Assembly (NCBI GenBank): GCA_905221605.1 | Contig: CAJNDS010001300.1 | Location: 10,001 to 22,500, forward strand | From: Symbiodinium natans | Taxonomy: Eukaryota; Sar; Dinophyceae; Suessiales; Symbiodiniaceae | Length of the DNA stretch: 12,500 nucleotides | Reading direction: 5' to 3' | Shown here: positions 12,195 to 12,500 of the stretch, one piece after another | Position numbering within the stretch: the stretch's first letter is position 1 | How the letters are laid out: every line of letters begins with the position of its first letter | Position numbers and translations under genes: made by a program | The notes under the pieces: generated by a model | Seen by the model: only the letters and a program-made list of their open reading frames with translations | Database searches by the model: none | What the model was told of the DNA's origin: nothing

Positions 12195-12285
12195 GTGGGG
12201 TTTAGGGTTTAGGGTTAGGGTTTAGGATGTTAGGCTTTTAGGGTTTAGGGTTTATGATGTCAGGGTTCTAGGGTTTAGGGGTTTG
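12195..12285. repeat. Telomere-like tract, TTTAGGG orientation
   Basis: Heptamers broken by GGATGTTAGGC and ATGATGTCAGGG segments, beginning at the predicted donor. Confidence 0.9.
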
Positions 12286-12500
12286 GGGGGTTTGGTGGGG
12301 TTTTTGGGGTTTTGGGAGGTTTTGGGATTTTTGGTGTCTGGGGGGTTCTAGGGTTTCGGGGTTCTGAGGTTTTGGGGGTTTTGGGGGTTTTGGGGCTTTG
12401 GGGGTTTGTTTGGGGGTTGTGGGGGTTTTTGAGGTGTTTGGGGTTTTGGGGGTCTTGGGGTTTTGGGGGTTTGCGTGTTGTGGTTTTGGGGTGTTGGGAG
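12286..12500. repeat. G/T-rich block, quadruplex-prone
   Basis: Over 200 nt of GGGGTTTT, GGGGGTTTT and GGGGTTTGGGG words with only scattered other bases. It resembles a decayed G-rich tract with longer G and T runs than the TTTAGGG heptamer. Many G-runs of four or more give high G-quadruplex potential on the + strand. It continues past the window end. Confidence 0.85.

Noticed and set aside
1738-12285. CRISPR array
   Set aside because: The repeats are 7-nt heptamers without regular spacers, and the setting is eukaryotic.

Overview
The window looks like nuclear DNA of a microbial eukaryote whose introns and spacers are full of telomere-type heptamers (CCCTAAA on one strand, TTTAGGG on the other). 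My best guess is a dinoflagellate, perhaps of the Symbiodiniaceae/Suessiales type. Reasons: the heptamer is the one used by dinoflagellates, plants and many algae; most candidate 3' splice sites read AG|G; some candidate 5' splice sites are GC rather than GT; and the short coding-like pieces have a high-GC third codon position and favour AAG for lysine. A green alga, cryptophyte, chromerid or plant cannot be excluded. There is no bacterial-style gene, no rRNA and no gene I can name with confidence.

Layout. 1-660 is A-rich DNA made of two families of degenerate direct repeats (about 100 nt and 72-75 nt periods). 660-1140 is low-complexity DNA with a 44-49 nt poly-A-punctuated repeat. 1140-1737 is the longest unique stretch; it has a 202-codon open frame with no coding signature. 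From about 1738 to 12500, telomere-like tracts in both orientations alternate with short unique islands of 30-130 nt. The islands often have a plausible 3' splice site, an open frame on the + strand and a plausible 5' splice site. I list these as candidate exons; none reads convincingly on the - strand. The best are at 2038, 4301, 7708, 9035, 10203, 11119, 11554 and 12164. Their peptides are charged, Lys/Glu-rich and coiled-coil-like, or Pro/Ala/Gln-rich. They may belong to one fragmented gene, to tandem gene copies, or partly to decayed copies; the sequence alone does not settle this.

Most interesting pattern. Tracts just upstream of a candidate exon are usually CCCTAAA, and tracts just downstream usually TTTAGGG or another G-rich form. 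A typical predicted intron therefore begins G-rich and ends with its reverse complement, so the intron ends could pair in the pre-mRNA. Several 5' splice sites appear to be supplied by the repeat itself (GTTTAGGG). One tract (10133-10198) is flanked by a perfect 16-nt direct repeat that includes a 3' splice site, as expected if the tract was inserted with target duplication. This resembles introner-like intron creation or spread using telomeric sequence. Other items are a 27-nt poly-G run, a tRNA-like element on the - strand, a perfect 9-bp hairpin, an 8-nt variant array (CCCTAAAG) and a G/T block with quadruplex potential at the right end.
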